DNA of 64,000 nt from positions 1,185,001 to 1,249,000 of the forward strand of contig JAQIJC010000001.1 in the NCBI GenBank assembly GCA_036946405.1, in the 5' to 3' direction. A program made the position numbers and the translations under genes. Below are positions 55,454-63,270 of the stretch, piece after piece. How positions within the stretch are numbered: position 1 is the first letter of the stretch; each line of letters starts with the position of its first letter. Below the pieces are notes generated by a model. The model did no database searches and was not told the DNA's origin. It worked only from the letters and a program-made list of their open reading frames with translations. The DNA comes from Sphingomonas phyllosphaerae (GTDB taxonomy: Bacteria; Pseudomonadota; Alphaproteobacteria; Sphingomonadales; Sphingomonadaceae).

Positions 55454-56755
55454 TTACCCCACCGCCATGCCCCACAGCAGATAGCCGTTGAGCACCACGA
55501 TCACCGCCGCGATCACCCATGCCAATGCGGCCAGCCAGCGCGGCGCGGCGAAACTGCCCATCAGCCGGCGGTTCGACGTGTAGAGCACCAGCGGGATCAC
55601 CGCGAACGGCAGTTGCAGGCTGAGCACCACCTGGCTGAGCACCAGCAGGTCGGTCGCGCCGCGATCGCCCGTCGAGGCGACCACCACCACCGCCGGCACG
55701 ATCGCGATCGCGCGCGTGATCAGCCGTCGCAGCCACGGCGCGAGCCGGATGTCGAGGAAGCCCTCCATCACGATCTGCCCGGCGAGCGTGCCGGTGACGG
55801 TGGAGTTCTGCCCGCTGGCGAGCAAGGCGACCGCGAACAGGACGCTCGCCGCGCCGACCCCCAGCATCGGCGCGAGCAGCCGGTGCGCATCCTCGATCTC
55901 GGCGACCTCAAAGCGCCCCGCGCTGTGGAACGCCGCCGCCGCGAGCATCAGGATCGCGGCGTTGATGAAGAAGGCCAGCCCGAGCGCGACGGTCGAATCG
56001 ATCGTCGCGAGCTTCAGCGCCTCGTGCCGGTCGCGCTCGTCGCTGCCATAGGCGCGGGTCTGGACGATCGACGAATGCAGGTAGAGATTGTGCGGCATCA
56101 CCGTCGCGCCGAGGATGCCGATCGCGATATAGAGCATGGCCGGGTTGCGGACGATCTCGGGTGATGGGACCAGCCCCGCCGCCGCCGCGCCCCAGTCCGG
56201 CCGCGCCCAGAACAGCTCGAACGCGAAGCACGCCGCGATCACGATCAGCAGCGCGGCGATGAACGCCTCCAGCCGGCGGAAGCCATAGCGCTGGAGCGCG
56301 AGGATCAGGAACACGTCGAGCGCGGTGACCAGCACGCCGTAGATCAACGGCATCCCGAACAGCAGCTTGAGCGCGATCGCGGTGCCGAGCACCTCGGCGA
56401 GGTCGCAGGCGATGATCGCGATCTCGGCGAGCGCCCACAGCAGCCACGACACCGGCCGCGACGATTGCCGCCGGCACGCCTGCGCCAGATCGAGCCCCGC
56501 GCCGACACCCAGCCGCGCCGACAAGGATTGCAGCACGATCGCCATCAGGTTCGACAGCAGCACGACGCTGAGCAACGTATAGCCGAACGCCGAGCCGCCG
56601 GCGATGTCGGTCGCCCAATTGCCCGGGTCCATATAGCCGACCGCGACCAGCCAGCCGGGACCGACGAACGCCAGCAGCTTGCGCCAGAAGCCCGCGCCCT
56701 TCGGCACGGGCACGGAGGCGAAACTGTCGCCGAGCGAACGGGTGGTGAGCGTCAT
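55454..56755 (-). CDS. mntH: NRAMP-family divalent metal transporter
   Basis: 433 aa, eleven membrane helices. Proton-coupled Mn(II)/Fe(II) uptake. The TM1 metal motif is [20 protein letters not shown] (D-P-G-N) and the TM6 motif [20 protein letters not shown]; the methionine and histidine expected for metal selection are there. No riboswitch or regulator box is obvious in the 70 bp before it. Single gene. Confidence 0.94.
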   Translation of the reverse strand: MTLTTRSLGDSFASVPVPKGAGFWRKLLAFVGPGWLVAVGYMDPGNWATDIAGGSAFGYTLLSVVLLSNLMAIVLQSLSARLGVGAGLDLAQACRRQSSRPVSWLLWALAEIAIIACDLAEVLGTAIALKLLFGMPLIYGVLVTALDVFLILALQRYGFRRLEAFIAALLIVIAACFAFELFWARPDWGAAAAGLVPSPEIVRNPAMLYIAIGILGATVMPHNLYLHSSIVQTRAYGSDERDRHEALKLATIDSTVALGLAFFINAAILMLAAAAFHSAGRFEVAEIEDAHRLLAPMLGVGAASVLFAVALLASGQNSTVTGTLAGQIVMEGFLDIRLAPWLRRLITRAIAIVPAVVVVASTGDRGATDLLVLSQVVLSLQLPFAVIPLVLYTSNRRLMGSFAAPRWLAALAWVIAAVIVVLNGYLLWGMAVG

Positions 56756-56830
56756 GCGCGGGGAGGAATGCGGGAGAAGCGCGTCGGTTTCAACTTAAGA
56801 CCGATCGACATTCGTCAACTCGCCCCCTCT

Positions 56831-56917
56831 CGTCGCCCCGGACTTGATCCGGGGCCCCGCTTCTTGCCGACGATCGGGGGAGAAGAAGCGAGATCCCGGA
56901 TCAAGTCCGGGATGACG
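56831..56917. repeat. Palindromic intergenic repeat, family A copy 4
   Basis: cgtcgccccggacttgatcc and ggatcaagtccgggatgacg inverted arms with aagaagcg/cgcttctt-type inner pairing. Confidence 0.92.
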
Positions 56918-56962
56918 GCATGGGAGCGGATTGTTCGATCGGTGCGATGACCTTACCCAGGT

Positions 56963-57041
56963 TCGTCATTGCGAGCGTAGCGAAGCAATCCAGGGCGGCT
57001 TGATCCGGCGCTGGATTGCTTCGCTCCGCTCGCAATGACGA
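56963..57041. repeat. Palindromic intergenic repeat, family D
   Basis: tcgtcattgcgagcgtagcg-aagcaatccag and ctggattgctt-cgctccgctcgcaatgacga are near-perfect inverted arms around ggcggcttgatccggcg. It ends 30 bp before the mtnP stop codon. A single degenerate arm of the same kind is seen near 15070-15099. Confidence 0.93.
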
Positions 57042-57071
57042 GCGAGGGTTCGAGCCCGGCGCGTCACTCTC

Positions 57072-57956
57072 TCACCCTTGGGCCATCCCCAGCACGCGCG
57101 CCACCACCGCCGCATTCCGCGCGACCAGCGCCGCGTCGCGCTGCGCCGGTGCGGTCATGATGGCGCCGTCCAGTGCGGTGTCGATCGGCGAGGGCGTGCG
57201 CTCAGGCGGCAGATGGCGCAGCAGGTGCGCCACCGCCGCGCGCGCGATCCGGCCGTTGGCGGCCATCTGCGCGACGATCTCGGCGACGTCGACCGCAGCA
57301 TGATCGTCGCGCCAGCAATCGTAATCGGTGACCATCCCGACTAGCGCATAGGGCAGCTCCGCCTCGCGTGCGAGCCGCGCCTCGGGCATCGCGGTCATCC
57401 CGATCACGTCGCAGCCCCAGTCGCGATAGAGGCGGCTTTCGGCGCGGGTCGAGAATTGCGGGCCTTCCATCGCCAAATAGGTCGAGCCTTCTGCGATCCG
57501 TCCGCCCGCCGCGGTGATCGCCGCCGCCGCGAACGCGCCCAGCCGCTCGCAGGTCGGATCGGCGAGCGAGACATGCGCCACCAGTCCGCTGCCGAAGAAC
57601 GACGCCGCCCGCTGGACGGTGCGGTCGACGAACTGGTCGACGAGCGCGAACGTGCCCGGCGGCAGCTCCTCACGCAGCGACCCGACCGAGGAGATCGCGA
57701 GCAGATCGGTGCAGCCCGCGCGCTTGAGCGCGTCGATATTGGCGCGCACCGGAATGTCGCCGGGCAGATGGACGTGCCCACGGCCGTGCCGCGGCAGGAA
57801 GCGGATCGAAACGTCGGCGACCCGTCCGAACAGGATCTGGTCGCTGGGCATGCCCCATGGCGTCTCGACCGTGCGCCATTCGGCGTCCTCCAGCCCATCG
57901 ATCGCGTAGAGGCCGGAGCCGCCGATGATCCCGATGGTCCATTGCGTGTTCATCAT
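57072..57956 (-). CDS. mtnP: S-methyl-5'-thioadenosine phosphorylase
   Basis: 294 aa. Recycles MTA, the by-product of polyamine synthesis. IGIIGGSGLYAIDGLEDAEW, LPRHGRGHVHLPGDIPVRAN (phosphate-binding RHG), SVGSLREELPPGTFALVDQF, AMEGPQFSTRAESRLYRDWG and GMTAMPEARLAREAELPYAL match MtnP rather than a purine nucleoside phosphorylase. Either of two tandem ATGs (57956, 57953) may start it. Only 21 bp separate it from the divergent DUF2147 gene. Confidence 0.95.
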   Translation of the reverse strand: MMNTQWTIGIIGGSGLYAIDGLEDAEWRTVETPWGMPSDQILFGRVADVSIRFLPRHGRGHVHLPGDIPVRANIDALKRAGCTDLLAISSVGSLREELPPGTFALVDQFVDRTVQRAASFFGSGLVAHVSLADPTCERLGAFAAAAITAAGGRIAEGSTYLAMEGPQFSTRAESRLYRDWGCDVIGMTAMPEARLAREAELPYALVGMVTDYDCWRDDHAAVDVAEIVAQMAANGRIARAAVAHLLRHLPPERTPSPIDTALDGAIMTAPAQRDAALVARNAAVVARVLGMAQG

Positions 57957-57977
57957 TGATCTCCGATAGTTTCGGCC

Positions 57978-58397
57978 ATGCGTATCATGCTCCCAGCCGC
58001 GCTTGCGCTGCTCACCGCCGCCGTCCCCGCGACCGCCTTCGCCGCCACCCCGATCGCCGGACGCTACGTCACCGAGGACGGTGCGGGCGTCATCACGGTC
58101 GCGCCGTGCGGCAACGTGACCTGCGGCAAGCTGACGACGATCCTCAAGAAGCGCCCCGGCGCCGCCGACACCGACGTCAACAACAGCGACGCGAGCCTGC
58201 GTACCCGTCCCGTTCTGGGAATGCCGATCCTGTCGGAGTTCAAGGACGCGGGCAAGGACTGGCGCGGCAAGATCTACGATCCGCGCAACGGCAAGACCTA
58301 CAAGTCGATCGTGGCGAAGAACGCCGACGGCACGCTGGCGGTAAAGGGCTGCATCGCCTTCTTCTGCCAGACGCAGACGTGGCGTCCGGCGAAGTAG
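57978..58397 (+). CDS. DUF2147 domain-containing secreted protein
   Basis: 139 aa. Signal peptide MRIMLPAALALLTAAVPATA, then the DUF2147 core (IAGRYVTEDGAGVITVAPCG, WRGKIYDPRNGKTYKSIVAK, LAVKGCIAFFCQTQTWRPA). Four cysteines may pair in the periplasm. Function unknown. Divergent from mtnP by 21 bp. Confidence 0.92.
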   Translation: MRIMLPAALALLTAAVPATAFAATPIAGRYVTEDGAGVITVAPCGNVTCGKLTTILKKRPGAADTDVNNSDASLRTRPVLGMPILSEFKDAGKDWRGKIYDPRNGKTYKSIVAKNADGTLAVKGCIAFFCQTQTWRPAK

Positions 58398-58461
58398 GCT
58401 TTATCACCCTTCCCCTAAAGAGGATCGTTGCAAAAGATCGGCGCCGCGCCACTTTTCAAGC

Positions 58462-58553
58462 CGTATCCCGGCGGAGGCCGGGGTCCAATTGGAATGGTCT
58501 TTCCGCCAGCTACAATCGCCTCCCGACTGGGCCCCGGCCTTCGCCGGGGTACA
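58462..58553. repeat. Palindromic intergenic repeat, family E
   Basis: cgtatcccggcggaggccgg at the left and ccccggccttcgccggggta c at the right are inverted arms, with ccaattggaatgg and gggcc inner parts. It lies between the convergent DUF2147 and GGDEF-like genes. Confidence 0.85.
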
Positions 58554-58603
58554 AGAAGGCGACTTTCGCAACGAACCCCTGAAGGGGAGGGGCGTGCTTC
58601 GCT

Positions 58604-59566
58604 TCACCCCTCGATCTGATTGCCGCCGTGGCTCGCCGCCAGTGCGGCGTTGGCGCGGGCGGCGATCAGCGAGCTTTCCTGCCCGCCTGCCGCGCCGGTC
58701 GCGATGCCCGCCGAGGCGGTGACGCTGCCGATCGGTTCGCCGGTGCCGCGCAGCCGCAGGCGGCGGGCGGCGAATGCCGACAAGGCGCGCTCGGTCAACA
58801 GGCGGGCGGCGCTGACCGGAACGCCGCGGGTGATGAAGACGAATTCGTTGCCGCTCCAGCGGATCAGTTCCTCGTCGGGGAACGTCTGGTGCAGTGTCGC
58901 AGAGAAGGCGTTGAGAACATTGTCCCCAACCGCGCGACCGAACCGATCGTTGATCGTGTCCAGCGCATCGACGCTGAAGGCGACCACGACATGCGCCTCG
59001 CCGCCCGCATCGGCGCGCGCGATCACCTGGCGTGCGCCGCTGCGGTTGAGGGCCTGGGTCAGATCGTCACGATCGGCGTCCGCTGGCGGCACGCCGGGTA
59101 CGATATTGTCGCGCAGCCGGACCACCTCGGAGCGTAGCGCGGCCAGTTCGCGCTCGGCATCGGACAGGCGATCGACGAAATCGGTCGCGGCGGCGGGCAG
59201 GGTGGCGATCGGCGCGCCGTTCGCCGCGTCGACGAAGGCGCCGACGTCGCGGCCGAGCGCCTCGGTCAGATGCTGTGCGTCGCTGGTGAGCGTGCCGAGT
59301 TCCTGTGCCTGTCGCATCACGGTGCGCTCGCGCCGGTCGAGCGTCTGCTCGCGCGGCGGGGAGAGAAAGTCCTCGACCAGCGACTGGACGGTGGCGGCGG
59401 AGAGGCGCAGCCCGCCGTCGGTCTGTTCGGCGACCGCTTCCGACAGCTTCGACCCCGGCGCGCTGATCACCGCGAGCGCGAATTCGTAATGCGATGGCGA
59501 AGGGTCGAGCTGATGCAGTTCGAGGAAGTTGATTGCGCCGCGCGCACGGTCGAACGGTGTTCTCAT
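58604..59566 (-). CDS. Degenerate GGDEF-domain protein
   Basis: 320 aa. An N-terminal helical region with ARGAINFLELHQLDPSPSHYE (seen in several GGDEF proteins), a coiled-coil stretch (residues about 85-165), then a GGDEF-type domain in which the signature reads RWSGNEFVFITRG, i.e. SGNEF instead of GGDEF. The substrate-binding N and metal D of RxGGDEF are altered, so cyclase activity is doubtful; it may bind GTP or c-di-GMP or act through protein contacts. ATG at 59566. Stand-alone gene. Confidence 0.85.
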   Translation of the reverse strand: MRTPFDRARGAINFLELHQLDPSPSHYEFALAVISAPGSKLSEAVAEQTDGGLRLSAATVQSLVEDFLSPPREQTLDRRERTVMRQAQELGTLTSDAQHLTEALGRDVGAFVDAANGAPIATLPAAATDFVDRLSDAERELAALRSEVVRLRDNIVPGVPPADADRDDLTQALNRSGARQVIARADAGGEAHVVVAFSVDALDTINDRFGRAVGDNVLNAFSATLHQTFPDEELIRWSGNEFVFITRGVPVSAARLLTERALSAFAARRLRLRGTGEPIGSVTASAGIATGAAGGQESSLIAARANAALAASHGGNQIEG

Positions 59567-59641
59567 CGCCCCTTCTTCCGCTCCCATGCGTCGCCTGGGT
59601 ATGCGGCGCGACACCTTAAGGGTGCGTAAACGGCGCGCGGC

Positions 59642-60268
59642 TTACACCGGGGCGGCATCCGCGCCGGCACCATAATGGTGCCAGGTGAAGATCGCCGCCG
59701 CGCCGCGATAGGGTCGCCACGGTTCGGCGAGGTCGCGCGTCAGCTTCTCGCCGGGGCGTTCGGGGTGGCCGAGGATGCGCCCGGTCTCGATCTGCACCGC
59801 CAGGTCGCCTGCCGGCCAGATATCGGGCCGCCCCTCCGCGAACAGCAGATAGACTTCGGCCGACCAGCGCCCGATGCCCTTCACGCGTACCAGCTGCGCG
59901 ATCGCCTCCTCGTCATCCGCAGGCAGGTTGCCGAGATCGAGCCGCCCGCTCAGCACCTCGTCGGCCAGACTGCGCGCATAGCCGGTCTTCTGGCGCGAAA
60001 AACCGCACGCGCGCAGCGAATCGTCGTCGAGCGCGGCGACGATCGCCGGATCGGTGGGGTCGCCGAGCACCTCCAGCTTGCGCCACACCGCATCGGCGGC
60101 CTTCACGCTCACCTGCTGGCCGACGATCGTGCGCAGCAGCGTGGCATAGCCGCGCGCGCGGATGCGCGGGGCGGGATAGCCGACCCGCTCCAGCGCGGCG
60201 GCGAAGGCGGGCTCGCGCGCGGCCAGCGCGTCGAGCCCGGCCTGCAGGTCGGCGGCGCTCAGCCCCAT
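59642..60268 (-). CDS. DNA-3-methyladenine glycosylase (AlkA-like, HhH-GPD)
   Basis: 208 aa. Removes alkylated bases. [40 protein letters not shown] (helix-hairpin-helix) and [19 protein letters not shown] (the catalytic Asp after PAG) are the HhH-GPD signatures; no iron-sulphur loop follows. Divergent from the ferredoxin gene by 53 bp. Confidence 0.93.
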   Translation of the reverse strand: MGLSAADLQAGLDALAAREPAFAAALERVGYPAPRIRARGYATLLRTIVGQQVSVKAADAVWRKLEVLGDPTDPAIVAALDDDSLRACGFSRQKTGYARSLADEVLSGRLDLGNLPADDEEAIAQLVRVKGIGRWSAEVYLLFAEGRPDIWPAGDLAVQIETGRILGHPERPGEKLTRDLAEPWRPYRGAAAIFTWHHYGAGADAAPV

Positions 60269-60321
60269 TGCGCGGGCTTCGGCTTGCCGCCATGGGCGGG
60301 GCGAATATCGGTGGAGTTCAT

Positions 60322-60639
60322 ATGGCCAAGCTTATCGTCGAGACCCGCAACGGGGAAGAACGCGAACTCGAAGGGCAGGCGGGTTTTTCGGTCATGGAGG
60401 TCATCCGCGATGGCGGGATCGACGAGGTTCTCGCGCTGTGCGGCGGCTGTTGCAGCTGCGCGACCTGTCACGTCCACGTCGATCCGGCCTTTGCCGACAA
60501 GCTGCCGCCGATGAGCGAGGACGAGAACGACCTGCTCGATTCCTCGCTGGACCGCGACGCGACCTCGCGGCTGTCGTGCCAGATCGAATTCGGTCCGGCG
60601 CTGGACGGCCTGCGGGTCCGGATCGCCGCGGAGGATTGA
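60322..60639 (+). CDS. [2Fe-2S] ferredoxin, adrenodoxin type
   Basis: 105 aa. [20 protein letters not shown] gives the C-x5-C-x2-C pattern with an additional cysteine inside, and SRLSCQI the fourth ligand. [19 protein letters not shown] is typical of alphaproteobacterial ferredoxins that feed cytochromes P450 or Rieske oxygenases; the partner is not in this window. GGTGGAG precedes the ATG; an earlier ATG at 60268 adds no conserved residues. Confidence 0.93.
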   Translation: MAKLIVETRNGEERELEGQAGFSVMEVIRDGGIDEVLALCGGCCSCATCHVHVDPAFADKLPPMSEDENDLLDSSLDRDATSRLSCQIEFGPALDGLRVRIAAED

Positions 60640-60647
60640 ACGACCGC

Positions 60648-60741
60648 CGTCATCCCCGCGTGGGCAGGGATCCCGACGCGCGGTCTTTCGATAGAAGCGC
60701 AGACGTCAGAGGTTCTGGATCTCCGCCTGCGCGGGCTGACG
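60648..60741. repeat. Palindromic intergenic repeat, family B copy 3 (diverged)
   Basis: cgtcatccccgcgtgggcag and ctccgcctgcgcgggctgacg are inverted arms with gagg ttctggat inside. It begins 9 bp after the ferredoxin stop and ends 13 bp before the rlmB stop, between convergent genes. Confidence 0.85.
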
Positions 60742-60753
60742 GTTGACGTTCCG

Positions 60754-61521
60754 TCAGCGCGCCGTGACCGCGTAGAGCGCGATCGCGGCGGCGTTCGAGA
60801 CGTTGAGGCTCTCGACCTTGCCCGAGATCGGGAGCTTCGCCAGCTCGTCGCAATGCGTCTCGGTGTTCTGGCGCATCCCTTCGCCCTCGGCGCCGAGCAC
60901 GATCGCGATCCGGCGGCTCGTGCCGATGTCGGCGACCGATTGCTGAAGGGTCTGCGTCGCATGACCGGTCAGCCCGATTCGCCAGCAGCCCGCCTCGGCC
61001 ATCTCCTCCAGCGCGCGCGCCAGATTGACGACCCGCACCCATGGCACCGTCTCCAGCGCGCCGCTCGCCGCGCGCGCCAGCGCACCCGATTCGGGCGGCG
61101 CGTGTCGGTCCTGCGTGACGATGCCGAGCGCGTCGAACGCCGCGGCCGAACGCAGGATTGCGCCGACATTGTGCGGATCGGTCACCTGGTCGAGCACCAC
61201 CAGCGGGCGCGGGCGCTCCGGATCGTCGGTGCTGCCTTGTTCGAGCAGATCGCCCAGCCACACGTCCTCGAGCGGATCGACCTCCGCGACCATCCCCTGG
61301 TGCGGCGCATCGCCGGGAACCAGCCGCCCGAGATCGGCGGCGTCGGCGAACACCACCGGTAGCACCGGCGGCAGGTTGAGCGCCGCCAGCGCCTCGCGCG
61401 TGCCCCAGATCTTGCGCACCACCCGTTCCGGATTGGCGAGCGCGGCGGTGACCGCGTGACGACCCCACAGCCGGGGACGATTACCCTGCGGCTGGCTCGG
61501 GCGATGACCGCGCCGTGCCAT
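60754..61521 (-). CDS. rlmB: 23S rRNA 2'-O-methyltransferase RlmB (SpoU/TrmH family)
   Basis: 255 aa. Methylates a 23S guanosine 2'-OH. N-terminal substrate-binding domain (RLWGRHAVTAALANPERVVR), then SPOUT motifs 1-3: DQVTDPHNVGAILRSAAAFD, IAIVLGAEGEGMRQ and LPISGKVESLNVSNAAAIAL, forming the AdoMet knot. The specific target (G2251 in E. coli numbering) is assumed from the family. Confidence 0.94.
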   Translation of the reverse strand: MARRGHRPSQPQGNRPRLWGRHAVTAALANPERVVRKIWGTREALAALNLPPVLPVVFADAADLGRLVPGDAPHQGMVAEVDPLEDVWLGDLLEQGSTDDPERPRPLVVLDQVTDPHNVGAILRSAAAFDALGIVTQDRHAPPESGALARAASGALETVPWVRVVNLARALEEMAEAGCWRIGLTGHATQTLQQSVADIGTSRRIAIVLGAEGEGMRQNTETHCDELAKLPISGKVESLNVSNAAAIALYAVTAR

Positions 61522-61739
61522 CAGCGGCGGCCCCGGGCGGGGGGGGCGGAGGCAGTGGGCAAGAAACGCATGACGGGTCGGGTCCGTGTTGTTCGATGGA
61601 GGAAAGTCGGAGGCGGACGCTATGCGCGGCGGCGGCGTGGCGCAACCGCGGTGCAAATTGTTGCGGCGTCGCGACACAGGCGTTGACAGGCCGCCGATGC
61701 GCGGGCATTGCGCGCCCTCGCTTTGACAGCGCCGCTCGT

Positions 61740-61825
61740 GGAAGGGTGGCCGAGTGGTTAAAGGCAGCAGACTGTAAATCTGCCCACGCAAGTGTACACT
61801 GGTTCGAATCCAGTCCCTTCCACCA
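61740..61825 (+). tRNA. tRNA-Tyr (anticodon GTA)
   Basis: 86 nt with a long variable arm and encoded CCA. Acceptor GGAAGGG pairs with CCCTTCC (discriminator A); anticodon loop CTGTAAA in stem CAGA/TCTG gives GTA; T arm ACTGG-TTCGAAT-CCAGT. Intact, and followed 160 bp downstream by an integrase gene facing away from it. Confidence 0.97.
61798..61825 (+). other. Probable attachment site (tRNA-Tyr 3' end)
   Basis: The T arm and acceptor end of tRNA-Tyr adjoin a P4-type integrase, the usual arrangement when an element inserts into the 3' part of a tRNA gene and restores it. The second att copy should be at the element's far end outside the window. Confidence 0.6.
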
Positions 61826-61897
61826 ACCCTTTGTTCCAAGGGGTTCCCAAACAGCCCACCAGTGCCCCCTTTCCCCTCGTGGAAAGGCTTGTGCGTT

Positions 61898-61927
61898 GTC
61901 CCATATGGTCCCAGATGGAACCCATGG
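61898..61927 (+). repeat. Three imperfect 10-bp tandem repeats in the integrase leader
   Basis: GTCCCATATG, GTCCCAGATG and GAACCCATGG follow one another without gaps between tRNA-Tyr and the integrase. The first two differ by one base. Confidence 0.45.
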
Positions 61928-61940
61928 AGCGCGGCGATTC

Positions 61941-61981
61941 TGGGGGCATTTTGGGGGCACAGCCTGAACGAGCTGGGGGCA
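61941..61981 (+). promoter_or_regulatory. Phased TGGGGGCA direct repeats before the integrase
   Basis: TGGGGGCA occurs at 61941, 61952 and 61974, spaced 11 and 22 bp, so all lie on one face of the helix. An inverted copy (TGCCCCC) is at 61863-61869. The last copy ends 4 bp before the integrase ATG and overlaps its ribosome binding site. Candidate integrase arm-type or autoregulatory sites. Confidence 0.5.
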
Positions 61982-61985
61982 CCGG

Positions 61986-63254
61986 ATGCTGACGGACGTT
62001 GCCTGCCGAAAGGCGCCGGCGAAGGACAAGCCGTACAAGCTGGCCGACGCACACGGGCTCTACCTCTACGTTCTGCCGAGCGGCTTCAAGTCGTGGCGCT
62101 GGAAATACCGCATCGGCGGCAAGGAAAAGCGGCTGGTCTTCGGACCCTATCCGACGATCACGCTGGTGAAGGCTCGGCAGCTGCGCGAGGACGCGGCGCG
62201 CGTGCTGCGCGACGGGGCGGATCCTGCGGTGAGCAAGCGGCAGCGAGCAGCCGAGCAGACGGCGCTGGTCGGGAGCACCTTCGAGAGGGTTGCCCGGGAG
62301 TGGCACGTGAGCCAGAAGGCGGGCTGGTCGCCGCGCTACGCGGCGATCGTCCTCAACAGCTTCGTGAACGACGTCTTCCCGCGTATCGGCACGCTGCCGA
62401 TCACGGCCGTCACGACGCCGCTAGTGCTGGAGGTGCTGAGGCCGATCGAGGCGCGCGGCGCACTGGAAACGGCGCACCGCGTACGTCAGCGGATCTCGGA
62501 GGTTTTTGCGCGCGCGATCGGCGCGGGGATTGCCTCGGCCGACCCTGCCGCGGTCACGAAGCGGGCGCTCGGCCGGAAGGCGAAGGGCAAGTTCCCGGCT
62601 GCGCGAACCATCAAGCTCGCCCAGGCCGTGCTCGAGGAATCGGAGAAGCAGCCCGGGCAGCCGCTGACGAAGCTGGCGTCGCGCCTGCTGGCGCTGACCG
62701 CGGTGCGATCGGCGACGCTGCGCAACGCCGAGGTGCGCGAGTTCGAGGATCTCGACGGCAAGGCGCCGATATGGCGCGTCCCCGCGGCCAAGATGAAGCT
62801 TGGAGTGGAGCGCAAACAGGACGACGCCTTCGAGTTCATCGTCCCGCTGTCGCGCCAGGCTGTCGAGACGGTGAAGGTCGCGATCGGCTTCTCGGGGAGG
62901 GATGCGACCGGGCTGATCTTCCGCAGCGTGCGCAATGCGCGACGACCGATCAGCGACAGCACGCTGAGCAAGGCATACCGGGAAGCGGGCTTCTCGGGCG
63001 TCCATGTTCCGCACGGGTGGCGCGCCACCTTCTCAACGGTGATGAACGAGCTGGTGAAGGAGCAGGGCAGGGGCGACGACCGCGCCGTGATCGACCTCAT
63101 GCTCGCCCATATCCCGGCGGGGGTCGAGGGCGACTACAATCGCGCCGCGTACATGCCGCGCCGGCGCGAGCTGGCGCAGGAGTGGGCGGACATGCTGACG
63201 AAGGGGCTCGCGCCGCCGGCTACGCTGCTCGAGGGCAAGCGACAGCACGCCTGA
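61986..63254 (+). CDS. int: Tyrosine recombinase / integrase, P4 type (DUF4102 N-terminus)
   Basis: 422 aa. Site-specific recombinase that inserts and excises a genomic island. The N-terminal arm-binding domain (DUF4102; DKPYKLADAHGLYLYVLPSG, SWRWKYRIGGKEKRLVFGPY) is followed by a core-binding and a catalytic domain. Catalytic residues seen: R241 (TAVRSATLRNAEV), H343 and R346 (PHGWRATFST), H in LAHIPAG and the likely nucleophile Y384 (GDYNRAAYMPRRR). Full length, so probably active. It directly follows tRNA-Tyr, the presumed target. Sequence context differs in style from the core genes but GC content stays high. Confidence 0.95.
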   Translation: MLTDVACRKAPAKDKPYKLADAHGLYLYVLPSGFKSWRWKYRIGGKEKRLVFGPYPTITLVKARQLREDAARVLRDGADPAVSKRQRAAEQTALVGSTFERVAREWHVSQKAGWSPRYAAIVLNSFVNDVFPRIGTLPITAVTTPLVLEVLRPIEARGALETAHRVRQRISEVFARAIGAGIASADPAAVTKRALGRKAKGKFPAARTIKLAQAVLEESEKQPGQPLTKLASRLLALTAVRSATLRNAEVREFEDLDGKAPIWRVPAAKMKLGVERKQDDAFEFIVPLSRQAVETVKVAIGFSGRDATGLIFRSVRNARRPISDSTLSKAYREAGFSGVHVPHGWRATFSTVMNELVKEQGRGDDRAVIDLMLAHIPAGVEGDYNRAAYMPRRRELAQEWADMLTKGLAPPATLLEGKRQHA

Positions 63255-63270
63255 TGATCGGAGGCCGCGC

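Larger units (their letters stand above)
56756..57071. other. 316-bp intergenic region with two palindromic repeats
   Basis: Between the mntH start and the mtnP end on the minus strand. It holds a family A copy (56831-56917) and a family D copy (56963-57041). The 75 bp next to mntH is where its promoter must lie. Confidence 0.7.
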
